From assembly GCF_000150955.2 (NCBI RefSeq), contig NC_011675.1, positions 326,230 through 390,229 on the forward strand: a stretch of 64,000 nucleotides of DNA. Direction: 5' to 3'. The notes beneath the pieces are model-generated. The model ran no database searches, had not been told where the DNA came from, and was given only the letters and a program-made list of their open reading frames with translations. Below are positions 9,785-21,495 of the stretch, in pieces (position 1 is the first letter of the stretch; each line of letters opens with the position of its first letter). Both the position numbers and the translations under genes were made by a program. The DNA comes from Phaeodactylum tricornutum CCAP 1055/1 (taxonomy: Eukaryota; Bacillariophyta; Bacillariophyceae; Surirellales; Neidiaceae).

Positions 9785-12700
9785 ATGGGGAACGTCCGTC
9801 GCTCCAATCGGACTCGCAAGGCCACGTATACCGTATACGACGATGCCAAGGCTCAACGCGATTCAATCGATTCCACCGAATCACGGTACGTCCGAAACAA
9901 CGAGAGATGATTGATACGAGCGTTAACGATTGCACGGTACCCTTGTGCCGCATTTTCATTCCTGATCCTGGTACTGTCGTGCACCGTACCCTTGTGCTCG
10001 TACTCGTCACTCACATATCGTGGTGTCCTTGTCTTGACAAATTGTTAGAAAAAAGAGGCGCTTGACTATTGACGACGACTCCGTGGACGAAGACGCCGAA
10101 TCCCGGACGGCACTTTCTGTCGCGGCAGAGCCGGAAGACGTGTCCGATAACGACGATAACGACAACGTAGAGTCCTCCTCGGACGAAGAAGAAGCGGACG
10201 CGGGCCCTCCACAGGAATCCGGAACGACGAAATACTCGTCACGTTCCCGTGCTACTTCCTCGCAACCCCGCCAAATCCGAGCCCATCGGGCTGTCGCCAA
10301 ACCTTCCACAAAGCGCCGTGGCGGTGCCGCGTCCATGGCAGCGATCACCACGACGAGTCGTCGAGCAGCACAGACGGTACTGCAAGGCTTGGCGGGAAAA
10401 GTCCTGGATCCTGTAGTCGAAACGCCCGAGACTTCCTTACTCGCGGCCTTGCTACAGCAAGCCCACGACAATCCCACGCACCGTCGTTCCGGGGGGAGCT
10501 CAACCCCGATAGAAACCAATTTGCAGCGCATCGCGCTCACGGTCCTACACGAACACGACACTCATCCCAATCGTGCGCAAATTTCTCTCCTCAATCTGCT
10601 CTTTCGATCCGTTGGTGGTGGGGTACACACGCTTTTGGATCCGGAGGAGGTTGATTTGGAAAGTCTCTCGGATGAAGCATGGGAAGACCTCGTTACCAAG
10701 GTATTGGTAGACATGCAACAAACACCCGCTGATCTCGTCTTGTTCTGTGCCGATCCCAACGGAACCGGCGGAAAAAAGGCTTCGGTCGGTGTTCGGGAAT
10801 ACCGCAAAGTCTATCGGGCCTTTTGGAACGTCCTCGGGGCGACTGCTCTGACCATGACGACTCGGACAAAGTCCCTTGCCACCGACGCTGCTCGTGACCA
10901 CGACTCGGACACGGACGAAGAATCCTTCGACGCCAGTGCCCGCTTTCAGGTGGAACTTGTTCGCGACATGGTCGCCCGCGTGGTCGAAATTGTCGGGGTT
11001 GGTCAACCCGACATTCGGGCCGCCGCCTCCGTCGCCATTTACAGTCTCTCGATCGCCATCTTGTCCCACACCGTCACACTCCGCACCAAACTCGAAGCCG
11101 CGCAAAGACAGCTCGCGACGGCCCAACGCAGCAAACAAAAACGTAAGGCACACGCCCTGCAGGCGCAGATTACGATTTGGACCCGCACAACGGAAGATCT
11201 CGAAGATATCGTAAAGGAAACGACCATGGGGGTTTTTCTCAAACGGTATCGCGACTCCAATCCACACATCCGAGCCGAATCCTTACATGTATTGTCGAGA
11301 TTTACCCTCACTCGGCCGGATATCTTCCACAAGGCTACCTTTCTTAAGTATCTGGGTTGGATGCTCAGCGATAAGGAAGCGGTCGTACGGGAACGCGCTT
11401 TGGATGGTTTGATGGAACCTTTGTTGGTCGCACCCACCACCAGCGGTAAACCGTTGTTTTCGAAAATTGACGTTAGCGACATGCGCTCGGTCGTGGACAA
11501 ATTCGCCACGCGCTTGGCCGATTGCGTTTTGGACGTCGACACGAATGTCCAAGAAAAAGCCATGAATTTCTTGCTCAATCTTTCCCGCCAAGGCCTGTTG
11601 GATAGTTTGGAAGATGATCAGGTGTGGGAGCAGATTAATTTACGGGCACTGGCGGAAGATGCCACCCCCATCGTACGTCGGGACGCACTCTTCTTTGTGA
11701 CTGAGCAGCTCGAGGCCTTTGATAGCGGATCGACAAAGTTGGAATCAAATGTCACGGAACGCATCCATGAACTCGTTGTATGGTACGCACCGTTATTTTT
11801 ACGTTCCAATCGGCTCGGGTAGATCAACACTTGTTTCTTTTTTGCTAACCAGACGATGCTTTTTATCAGGGTGGCGCATAGTTTGGCTGATGGGAATATT
11901 CCTTTGGAGCATATTCGCTTTGATCTGGTCGGGTTTATAGTTGTCTCTCTACGGGCATCTCCAGAGCTTAAGCCGATTATCTGCAATTGGCCCGTGCTTC
12001 TGAAAGGCCTACAGCGCGACAAGTCGAGTACACCCAAAAGCAAACACGATCGGAGAATGCTGGCTGTGCAGCAACGCGTCCTTTTAGAAATGTTGATACG
12101 CTCGGTCGAATTGGAAGTGCGAGCGGTAGCCAAGGATGGACTAATGGTACAGCATGTCGATCCAGATCTTTTGGCTGTTCAAGAGTCGGAAGATACGAAC
12201 CTACTACCATCGCGGAAGAAAAGTAAAGGGGACTCGTCCCACGAGGAGTTGACGGTTGCGTTGCTTCGAGCTCTTCCTGATCTCTTGGATTTGTTCAAGA
12301 CTGACTCTTCTGTGTTGGAGTTGCTTACCGGACTTCCTCCATATTTTTGTAAGTTTCCCAAGTAATTGCCTCTACTATTTGGTCACAGTACGGAAAACTT
12401 ACTCCATTCACCTGATGCAGTGCCGAGTGTTTTTAACCTACCAAACCGGAAGCAAGACTTTTGCACATTGATTTCTAAACTATCAAAAACCTTTCTTGAG
12501 GCGACGGACAGCAACGTCCTTTTTAACTGCGCCCTGGCACTTTCATGCCTTGCTAAGGACGACCATGCGCGAAGTGGTGATGCATTCCTGGAGTTGCAGG
12601 CCACCACCACTGCGATTCAAGTTCGACTTAGCAAGTTGTTTGAAAGGAAAGCTGACATTTTGACGTCGGACAGTCCCAAAGGGGACAATCTGATAGATAC

Positions 12701-14694
12701 GGAGCACGCAATCGGACTCTGTCTTCGTCGACTTCGCATCTTATCGAAGCGCTGGGATATAGCAGATCTTCTTGTGGACGGTAAGACGAAGGCAAATTCC
12801 GTTGCTGAGTTGGAAAAGCTCTGCATTGACATTGTACGTGTTGTTGCCAATGATCTTCGTATCCGAGAAGTCAAGAATACCGATGAAGTTGACAATAACA
12901 ATACACCAGACATTCCGAAAGTGTGGCTAGATCAAGACAAACGGGTACACTCACTTGTGGCAGAGTCAGCATCAGAGGCGTTGTCTTTCCTCCTCAGTGC
13001 AACTGCTTGGCGATTGAAGATCGAGGTGGACGATTTGGCAATATCTGCGGAAGCTCCCAAGAAATCCAACGGGCCAGAGATTGTTGTTAGAATGCGAGAT
13101 AGTCTGATAAAGCTGGTTGTCTTATGCTTTGAGCAATACGTCGAACTCGACGAGGGAAATTCTGTTTATTCCGAAGAGCATTTCGCTTTTGCAGAAAAAG
13201 TACAGAGTCATGCTGGTACCATTGCTGGAGACCTCCGCTCCCTGTTTCCCAAGCAATGGAGCGCTGCAGTATCACCGAAACTTCGATCGTTTGCATTTAC
13301 GGAAGACGGCCACGTTGTCGGTGGTTTTGTTCGTTTTTTGAAGTCTCAAGAACACCGGGTACGGATACTGATAGTGTTATCAGCATGCGTGTTTTTAACT
13401 GCTGCCTTGCTCATCTTACGAAAATGTTCTTTTTTTTTCGCACAGCTTCGAGCCAACGAGAAAATGAACGTTGAAGATCGCTTTGCAATAGAACAGCTGT
13501 TGCTTCCTATTGCTCGTGGTCTTTCAGCTAATTGGAAGGACGGTATCCGTCGAGAGGCTGGTGCTGTTCTGTCTCATATTACGGGAAGTGGACGAATCGC
13601 CCGCTGTACTGTCTCGTCTTTGTCACGGGTTCTGAAGAGAATTGAGCCAGGTAAGCTTGCTTAAGAGGTTTTTCTGCTGATTTTCATTACAGCAAGCTTA
13701 CTCACTTTCTTATGAAATAGTTCGATTTCTGGAAGCCCACATGGCCTGTCTTCGCCAAGACTTCGACGACTGGGCGGCGTCGGAACCCGAGGAATTGGAG
13801 AGTGACCATCCAACCGAAAAAGAAATGGTCGCATACGATGAAAAAGAAAAGGAACATGCTGCTAAGGTAGGTCTTTTCACGAAGTGGTTTTTTCGTTCTG
13901 CACTACTGCGCACACAATTGCTCATAGATTCTACTCTGGTTTAGTTCGACATGATTGAACAACAAGCTCAACGGCTCTCAGCATCTTTGGGCGTTGGCAA
14001 GCTTAGAGAAAAGTCGTTAGGTCCCGCTCTACTCGGATTCGTTAGAGAAGGCGCTCGGGTTGCCTTTTCCACGGATGTGCCCGGATACGAGGAGGAACTT
14101 CCTTTGGGAGCTCGCCTCCCTTTTTTGCGTATTGTGAGCAAGTAAGTCGTGCTGATTCGTGAAATGAATGTACGAGTCTTCAAAGGCCGCTGCTTACGGT
14201 TTACTTTATCCAGGTATCTCAATTGGATTCGTCGGGATGAAAACCAGCTTCAAACGCTCAGGCAGGATTTCAATGAAATGGAGAAGAAGCTACGAAGCGA
14301 ATCTGAGTACAATGATATATACGAAGATGATCTAGCGACTATTGAAGAATTTCGCCTCGCCGGCGATCTCGGTAAATATCCCTTCAACAAAAATGCCAAA
14401 ACAGACGCGATGGATGACGGCTCCTTTTCTGCGGAAAGTCTCGACTCGCGAACCCGCCCACGCATGTCAATAACAAGCAATATCAGCAGTATCAGGTCCA
14501 AAATGTCTGCGACTCAAGCGTCTCTTTCCCCTCTGTATGAAGAAGGCGACGGGGATCGAGATTCTGACGATGTCGGGGATGATGCTCATGGGTCCACCAA
14601 TGACTACGCTTCAACCCACGCCTCAACCCACGCCTCTAACCGTTTCGAGTCCGAGTCTGTCAGCACACGCTCTTCGTTGACCTCTCATCCATAG
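9785..14694 (+). CDS. SCC3: Cohesin subunit SCC3/STAG
   Basis: Eight exons join to a 1438-residue protein: 9785-9885, 10049-11818, 11870-12348, 12421-13358, 13446-13650, 13721-13866, 13945-14141 and 14214-14694. The N-terminus is basic then acidic (KKRRL and long D/E/S stretches), nuclear-type. The family-defining STAG region is near residues 420-490: MGVFLKRYRDSNPHIRAESLHVL then FLKYLGWMLSDKEAVVRERALDGL, equal to the Scc3/SA domain that binds the kleisin subunit. The rest is predicted helical repeat. SCC3 is part of the cohesin ring that holds sister chromatids together. All junctions are GT-AG and in phase. The intron at 13359-13445 is 87 nt with no stop, so it would read through as a hydrophobic insert if retained. 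The start at 9785 has a CACCATGG context. The C-terminal tail is acidic with THAS repeats. Confidence 0.88.
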
Positions 14695-15278
14695 CTGTTC
14701 GTTGGTGGAACAACTCATGTGTGACGACGATAAGGAAGACCTTTATGTCAAGAAGCACTTGAAAGAGAGGACTTGAGCTCAAATATCATTCAAAATCAGT
14801 TCCGTTTTTACAACACATACTCCGTAATGTAAAAATATCGATACGTGTCCCATATCAACAGTAAAAACGAAGCGCATGGGGAGCCAACATCTAAAGCAAT
14901 GACACCGTCGACCTAAGAATAGTATAAGTACTTTTCTAGCCGCTTGATAGATGATTTACTGTTAGACCTTCTCGCAGGCCTTCCTGTCCATTTGAAATGA
15001 AAAAATCTATGTCGCTATGACTTCTATCTACCTATCACAAATGAACAGATTGCTTGCGACGGACATACCATGTCCTTAATTAAGGAAAAACGTTGGTCGT
15101 GTAGACACTCTAGTATTTACGTGAAGCATAAACAACAGGAATAGAAAAATGAATGACACCTGACAATTTCTGTTAAGAAGGGGTCTGCGACTTCCTGGAG
15201 AGTGAGAAAACAGCGAACATCCCTCCCCCCACATAAAATCACACCGGCAACGATGGCCTTGAACCTTTACGAAGCCGA
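14695..15278. other. Intergenic region without recognised feature
   Basis: About 580 bp, A/T-rich in part. I see no open frame with protein-like composition, no repeat and no RNA gene. Confidence 0.4.
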
Positions 15279-16463
15279 ATGTTCCCACAGCAACCACAGG
15301 ACAAGAAATCATGGCGGGCCAATAGCGAAGAGAAACCAAATAATGACACAAAAAGGTCTTGGAATCACAGCGAAGTCGCTAAATATTCAAACGGTACACG
15401 ATGTGATGGTTGCGGTAAGCAGCCTTTCTTGCGAGCGGACGGAAGCGAAGTAATCTTGAAAAAATGCTCGCGTTGTCGGAGCGTCGCATACCACAATGTC
15501 GACTGTCAACGAAGCCACTTTAAACAGCACCGGCCGGTATGTCTTGCACTGTTGGGAAATTGCAAAGCGGCGGATGTAGATACTGCCCGACTCAAAAGTA
15601 ATGTCAATGAAGATTATGTGATATTGGAGCGAGGTGGCAGGGGGAAGTGCTTAATTGCCAGTCGGGAATACGCTCGCGCTGAAGTCTTTTGGAATAGCAA
15701 TCAACCGTTCTTTGAGCCTTTTGTGCCACCCGTTCTAATTGCCGGGGCCCGTCGACAAAAGTGTGCCGTTTGTTTTGGAAGGCTACGCGGACCGTCCCAC
15801 TTGTCGGAACACGGCGGTGTTCACATGTGTCAATTGGAAAAATTCCCCGTTTCAGTATGTTCCAAGGCTTGTATAGAAAAGGCTCAATCTTGGCTTGGAG
15901 AAGAAATTTGCTGCGTCGAGTCGGTAACACATATTCCCGTTCTTCTTCCGACAGCTATTCTTATCTACAGACTGATGAGGGCGGTTGTATTGAATGAAGT
16001 ATCCTGGGACGAGCTCGCAAAAATGCAAACACACAGTACCCTTTCGGATCCTTGCGCTGAGGCCCATGAACACGCTGTCCGAATGACTGCTGCTGCCATG
16101 TTGAATAACACATTTCCCATTAGAGCGCAAACTTTGAGGGCCAAGCAACTGTCAGAGCTATTGTCAAGAGTGAAAGTCAACGCCTTTACTATTTCTGACG
16201 AAAGCGGCTACGGCATAGGGGTTGGGCTATTCAAAACCGCGCACCGGATTAATCATAGCTGTATCCCCAACGCAATACAATGCTTCCTCTACGGAGAACC
16301 AGGACATATCCCCTCTTTGCGTTTGACCGCAAAAGTATCTATTCGAGCGCAAGACGAAGTTACCATAAGTTACATCGACCATAACCTTGACCGCCGTGAT
16401 CGACAGGACTTGCTCCGAAAAGACTATCAGTTCCGGTGTAGATGTGAACTGTGCGGATCGTGA
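15279..16463 (+). CDS. SMYD-like MYND/SET lysine methyltransferase
   Basis: A 394-residue single-exon protein. An N-terminal MYND-type zinc finger begins at CDGCGKQPF and runs through CSRCRSVAYHNVDCQRSHFKQHRPVC (about residues 42-87), giving the CxxC...CxxC...C...HxxxC pattern. A SET core is visible near residues 310-375: GVGLFKTAHRINHSCIPNA contains the NHSCxPN motif that binds S-adenosylmethionine, and DEVTISYID is the second SET signature. A post-SET RCRCELC lies at the C-terminus. In this family the MYND finger splits or precedes the SET domain and the enzymes methylate histone or non-histone lysines. Another Cys-rich cluster (CAVCFGRL...CSKAC) near residues 165-205 may bind zinc within the SET insertion. 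Target unknown. Confidence 0.85.
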   Translation: MFPQQPQDKKSWRANSEEKPNNDTKRSWNHSEVAKYSNGTRCDGCGKQPFLRADGSEVILKKCSRCRSVAYHNVDCQRSHFKQHRPVCLALLGNCKAADVDTARLKSNVNEDYVILERGGRGKCLIASREYARAEVFWNSNQPFFEPFVPPVLIAGARRQKCAVCFGRLRGPSHLSEHGGVHMCQLEKFPVSVCSKACIEKAQSWLGEEICCVESVTHIPVLLPTAILIYRLMRAVVLNEVSWDELAKMQTHSTLSDPCAEAHEHAVRMTAAAMLNNTFPIRAQTLRAKQLSELLSRVKVNAFTISDESGYGIGVGLFKTAHRINHSCIPNAIQCFLYGEPGHIPSLRLTAKVSIRAQDEVTISYIDHNLDRRDRQDLLRKDYQFRCRCELCGS

Positions 16464-16721
16464 CGAGGAGCACATTACAACATTTGTACGAAGCTTCAAG
16501 TTGAGCAATGTAATCGTCGCGAAGAAGCGTATCCTGAAAGCTACTACTACTTCTACTTTGCAGATGCGAACTTAACAGTCGATGAGAACCTCAAGTATAG
16601 ACAACCCAACGCTTACATTGTTATTTGGTTTCTGATTACAGAGCCACTAACTGGCTTGATTCAAGACATGTTTTCACTTTGCTATTCAAAGACATCATGT
16701 ACTATCATATCACAAAGAAAT

Positions 16722-17919
16722 CTAGGGACAAGTAAAGCCCCGGAATGTCAAAACGTTGTCGATCCCATGGATCAGTCCGTTAAAAGCAAAAACATCGGCT
16801 TCAAGAACTCGCGTATCTCCATTAATGGTGACTCCACCGTTACTTCCAGTGATTGAGACGGTATCGCCCTGGAGTGTTGTGACATCCGCATTTCCAGACA
16901 AGGAGCTCGAATGAACAACCCCAGCAATAACGTGATAGGTCAAAATGTCAGTAAGAATTGCGGGGTTGGCACTCAAGCATTCTATGAGGCTTGCAGGAAG
17001 AGATTCGAATGCATTGTCGGTAGGAGCCAAGATTGTCAAGACGGTGTTATCATCACGAACAGTAGACTCTAGACCAGCAGCACTGATGAGGGACGTGAGT
17101 ACGGAGAATTTCTCGAAAACCAAATATCGAAGAGATCTTGAAACAGCCATTGAGGTGGCAAAACTGCATCGATTATGTGAATGACACCATTGGATGCATC
17201 AACGTCAGTGGCGACAATTTCACTTCGCAGATCTCCAATTCTTGGAGAAGATCGGATGAAAATTCCTCGTCTGATCAAAATACGTGTTTTCTCGTCATTT
17301 CCCATCGTAATTCGTTGATTTTTCTCAATTGAAGACGAGCAAACCGTGGTACCAGCCACCACATGAAACAGAAGTACGTCCGCTAAGTGAAACGCAAATT
17401 CAGGATCAAGCAATCTGGAGAGAATGTTGCTGTCAAGATCTGCAAACGCATCGTCAGTAGGAGCAAAGACGGTAAACTCACCGTCTCCGGCGAGGACACC
17501 GTCCAAGCCAGTCAATCCAAGAGCAGCTACGAGCGTGTCAAAGTCAGAGCTACTGGATGCAATTTCTGCAATCGACGTGGTCGGTATTGCGCCACCAGAG
17601 CATGATTTTAAATTTCCATTTTTTTCACTCTTCTTTGAGGCTCGGCCTCCTTTCTTGCCACTTGCTTTACCACGTTCTCCCTTAGGACTTGGAGAGCCAT
17701 TTTTCTTTAGAGCGCGGGTTGCGAAGCTATCTTTCTCATCTAAGACAATTTGGCTGTTTTCTCGTAAAACTGAGTGAGAATCAAGTAAGGAAGGCAAGAG
17801 AAAGGTGCGAGAGAAAAGGTCTTGGCAGAAGCCCATAGCTTCGCTTGAAACAACTTACTGTTCCCTTCGGAAAAAATAGCTTGGAGAAGGAGGAAAACGA
17901 TAGCGGGAAATACGTTCAT
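16722..17919 (-). CDS. Secreted fasciclin (FAS1) two-domain protein, apparent frameshift
   Basis: The true start is an ATG at 17919, not the longer open frame: exon 1 (17919-17859) encodes MNVFPAIVFLLLQAIFSEGN, a good signal peptide. A GTAAGT donor and the acceptor at 17770 then join in frame to ILRENSQIVLDEKDS. A Lys/Ser/Gly-rich linker precedes FAS1 domain 1 with the H1 and H2 motifs (TVFAPTDDAFADL and GVIHIIDAVLPP). FAS1 domain 2 follows (TILAPTDNAFESLPASL, YHVIAGVVHSSSL, GLIHGIDNVL). The two domains lie in different frames: near 17120 DLFDI should run into VFEKFSVLTSL, which needs one extra base. No intron fits. FAS1 proteins are extracellular adhesion or matrix proteins; diatom members are often linked to cell adhesion. 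It could be a recent pseudogene or a sequence error. Confidence 0.75.
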
Positions 17920-18657
17920 GTTTTTATTTCAGATTTCACCTAAAATGATTCGGGATAGCAGATCATGGCCACTTCCTCTCGGAGAACGTGGCATGCCCTA
18001 ACAGTGAGCTTGCTTTCAATCAGCCTGTGGCAACATTCAAAACAAGCAGAAAATTCGTACCATTTCGTTTGATATTTAGAAGCGTGTTCATTTTTTCGAT
18101 AGATCGAAAGTTGTGATCTGATCCCTGTTAGTTCATGGCAAGCCTGGCGGGAAACAAATTCAAATGCGAGTTCCATAGAAATGATGCCATGGAGTATTTA
18201 TTATCCATCGATCTTTTTGAAGCTACGCAACGGAAACTCTCATAGAAATAGGTTCGAAATCAGCACGCTCCTGACATTTCATAGAATTGCCGGACGCGTG
18301 GTTCTGGATTTTTGAGTCATAAAGGTCTGCCGGTGTCAAATGTGGAAATGTGAACCGATGACGCACGAGTAGCGCTTTAATGTAATGGAAACTTAGTCTC
18401 CGAAGGGATCTAATTGCAAATTCAAAGTAAGTATTTTGGGGGTTGAACTTTGATAAAGTGTGTCGTCAAAACGTGTGATTCGCAATTACGTTTAATACTC
18501 AAAAGTTAGGAAGATACCCAGCATCGTGCCACGACAACGGTTGCATGTTGCGGTCGGAGCTAATTTTGAATAGTGAAAGACTTCACAGCGTAATGGCCAT
18601 ATACACGCTTCCATTTAATGTATGACCGTGTGTTACCTTAAGATTTTACGATTGTCT
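17920..18657. other. Intergenic region without recognised feature
   Basis: About 740 bp. A 78-codon minus-strand open frame (17940-18176) has no recognisable content and sits where the FAS1 promoter should be, so I do not call it. No repeat seen. Confidence 0.4.
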
Positions 18658-20880
18658 CTAGCCTGGTGTGATTCCTCGCGGAATCGAAGTTGTCATTTGT
18701 TGCGGAGCTGGTGGTAGAAAGGAGCGTGTGGCTGAAGAGCGCGACGTTTGGTCCGGCTGATACCACAAACGAAAGCCTCCAAATAATCTTGTGGGTGTTG
18801 ATAAGTCACTACCAGGTATTTCTCCCAGTCCCAGTCTACCCGAGTTTGCGCCGCAAGCAAAGACTCTTCCTGAATGACTAACCAAAGCAATCGAGTCATA
18901 ACCAGCGGTTGCCTGTAAAAAATGCGCTGTATGTTCGTTGGTACTAGATTCTGCTTGGCATGTCACCATCTCCGGCGACCACGCAATGTCTTCATTGCTA
19001 GCCCCATCGCTACCTCTATTCCGATTTTCAGATACGAGTCCTGCATTACTGCGTCGTCCCCATGCCAAGATACAACCTGACCGCAACGTGGCCACGGTAT
19101 GTGCCCCACCTGCACTCACACTAACCACGGCGTCGTGACGCAAATTAGCTGGAAGTGCAATTTCAGAGGGTTCTTGAGCCTCGGTCACGTTCTTCCCAAG
19201 CCCAAGCATCCCATCGTCGCTGACACCAAACGAAAAGCACCGGCCCAAAGACGTAATCACAAAAGAACTGCGTCGCCCCAAGGATAGATTCACTGGGTAT
19301 TCACCACTTTCACGAAAGAGAATGGTCGCAATTTGTGCATCATAATTTGATGTTCGTGATAAGGATGCTACGAATGAAGGAACAGGTACGAGTCGCACCG
19401 CAGACGCAAGCCTATGGCGTTCCGATAGATGATTGCGCCCAGCCATTGGTTGTTGGGGGAGCCCTAGGGCTCCGTACAAAGCGTTACCCCAAGTGTAGAC
19501 TTCGACGTCACCCGATGCTCGACGAACCAAAGCTGCCGAGTGCTCAGCAGATGCCGCAATAGCGAAAATCCCTTGGGGAGGAGAAGACGCTGGCCAGGAT
19601 CCTTCTGGCCTAACCTTGCAGCGGAGAGCCACTCGACGAGGGAGCAAAACGCATTCCATCTCATCAGAAGACCCTGGCTTGGATATTTTGGGACTGACGA
19701 GACCTATTTTGGTAAAATCATTGCGTCCAAAACCGTAGAGCTGATGGTGACAGATAGATTCCATTCCGTTGTGATGCGATGGACTTGAACTGGCTTTGTC
19801 AAATGACTGTGACTTGACGATACGTCGTTCTTCCGTTACGACGACGACGAGTGAATGATTAACACCCGCCGCACAGGCGATTGCTTTCCCACCGTTCTCT
19901 ACCAAGGGCGTGACAATGCTCGGTGTCATTATGAAGCCACCGTGTACATGCCTTGGTGATTGTATTCCAATGCCAAGCTGCCCAAAGTCGTTAAGGCCGT
20001 ACGAGTACAGAAGACTCTGCTGAGAAATGAGAAGCACGTGCGATCCAAGAGGATGTGCCGACACTTGCTTAACTTTGACTTGGGAAAAAGAAGGCAAGAA
20101 GGTCGGAACGCCGTGGCAAAAGGTCGAAAAGACATCATTTTGGGGAGACGTGAAAGGAGACATCGGTGAAGTAGGGAGCGACACTTTTCTGTGGGACGGA
20201 GGTGTTCTAGGGACCAAACTAACACGCTCCGGTATCATATCATTCCCCATTCCGTCTCCGCCATAATGAGAATAATCAAAGGATCGTATCGGGACGATAC
20301 TTTGCTCGTCAAAATCCTCGTCCGCCGTGCCTTTGAGCGGAGGGCTTCGGAACACAGTTCTAGTTCGATTTTTGAGATTTTCTTTCCTTCGACGCGACAA
20401 CGGCGATGCTGATGTAGGATTAAAATTACCGCCACCTCCGTACAGTTTGCCTCTATCAGAATCAATGGCGGCTCGAGATGGAGTATGCAAGGGCGACGCG
20501 ACTTCGGCGGGAGCTCCACCCATGAGCCCACCACCTTGAGGACTTCTCCACGAACCGCAAAAGGCTTGGTCTTGTGCATTGGTTGAAAGATCGTCACATT
20601 CAGCGTCGCAGCACATCATTACGAGGTCGTCCTGCCAGCGGTATCCGTTCCAAGGGTCAGGTTCGTCTCCGGTAGGGAAAGGGCCCGTGCGGTCTCTACA
20701 GACAATTACGTCGCCATTGCTTGATACAAAGACCGATTCGGCCTTGGATAGCGCGATGGGGACCAGTTTACGGTGAACGAAAGATGCCTCTACTGACTGT
20801 GAGACACATTCTATACGCGAAGTGGAAGGATGTCTATGAGCTAGTGCTCTCACTGGCGTTTCCGACCGTTCGTTTTCCAT
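18658..20880 (-). CDS. RCC1-repeat protein
   Basis: A 740-residue single-exon protein. The N-terminal third is Ser/Pro rich and lacks a known domain. The remainder has RCC1-type repeats, recognisable by their GxxxxGQLGxG cores: LYSYGLNDFGQLGIG, LYGFGRNDFTKIGL, VYTWGNALYGALGLP, CFSFGVSDDGMLGLG, ILAWGRRSNAGLV and VFACGANSGRLGLG, each followed by VxxVxAGxxHSLVV-type segments. Such repeats build a seven-bladed propeller used as an exchange factor for small GTPases or as a protein-binding platform. Nothing here indicates which. The long linker around residues 105-250 carries many SP sites and may be phosphorylated. It is head-to-head with the beta-mannosidase gene. Confidence 0.8.
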   Translation of the reverse strand: MENERSETPVRALAHRHPSTSRIECVSQSVEASFVHRKLVPIALSKAESVFVSSNGDVIVCRDRTGPFPTGDEPDPWNGYRWQDDLVMMCCDAECDDLSTNAQDQAFCGSWRSPQGGGLMGGAPAEVASPLHTPSRAAIDSDRGKLYGGGGNFNPTSASPLSRRRKENLKNRTRTVFRSPPLKGTADEDFDEQSIVPIRSFDYSHYGGDGMGNDMIPERVSLVPRTPPSHRKVSLPTSPMSPFTSPQNDVFSTFCHGVPTFLPSFSQVKVKQVSAHPLGSHVLLISQQSLLYSYGLNDFGQLGIGIQSPRHVHGGFIMTPSIVTPLVENGGKAIACAAGVNHSLVVVVTEERRIVKSQSFDKASSSPSHHNGMESICHHQLYGFGRNDFTKIGLVSPKISKPGSSDEMECVLLPRRVALRCKVRPEGSWPASSPPQGIFAIAASAEHSAALVRRASGDVEVYTWGNALYGALGLPQQPMAGRNHLSERHRLASAVRLVPVPSFVASLSRTSNYDAQIATILFRESGEYPVNLSLGRRSSFVITSLGRCFSFGVSDDGMLGLGKNVTEAQEPSEIALPANLRHDAVVSVSAGGAHTVATLRSGCILAWGRRSNAGLVSENRNRGSDGASNEDIAWSPEMVTCQAESSTNEHTAHFLQATAGYDSIALVSHSGRVFACGANSGRLGLGEIPGSDLSTPTRLFGGFRLWYQPDQTSRSSATRSFLPPAPQQMTTSIPRGITPG

Positions 20881-21495
20881 ACTTGCGTAGATTCGTCGGG
20901 TCGTTTTGGTCTTCTTTTCACAATCAATTGCCTGTGAACCGACAGCGAATATCTCTCTGTTCCGTTTCTTCCTGTGTTGTCGTCATGGAAAGGACACTTG
21001 TTTTGCTAATAGAACTCAGTGCCCTGTGTCAATGAACTGGTCAAATTGCAGTGACCGGAACCGAGGATACAGGACGCAGAGAACCGAGCAAGACAAAGCA
21101 AAACGGCATCAACTCCCGAGGCGGCCGGTGTTTTCCTCGCAGACGAGAATGTCACAAAATAGCATTGCTGCTCGAAGTGTGAAACACAAGCAGACATTAT
21201 TATTTCTTTATCACATATGTAAGTTGAATTATCCGTGCTCAAGCCGGCGAAAACAAACCGTTTTTGAGCCGTTACGTTCGTAGCTTGGATGAACAAGGGC
21301 TCAGGACAGACGGTTGAATGAAAAAATGAGACGACGGATTGGAATGACACCGGCGATCGCATTCGGCGGGCACAACCGAAGCATCCCTAACAATCAAGAC
21401 TCTCTTGATCTCTTACAGTCAACGTCATGCAGGATCTTGGGATCAAGCGTGCGAAAATGATACAGTAGACCGTTGTAGTTGAGTGACCTTCGAGC
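20881..21495. other. Intergenic, divergent promoter region
   Basis: About 615 bp between the RCC1 gene and the GH2 gene, transcribed apart from each other. Short open frames on both strands look like chance. Confidence 0.4.

Noticed and set aside
17940-18176. 78-codon minus-strand open frame upstream of the FAS1 gene
   Set aside because: Cys/His content suggested a small zinc protein at first, but spacing fits no known finger and it occupies the FAS1 promoter.
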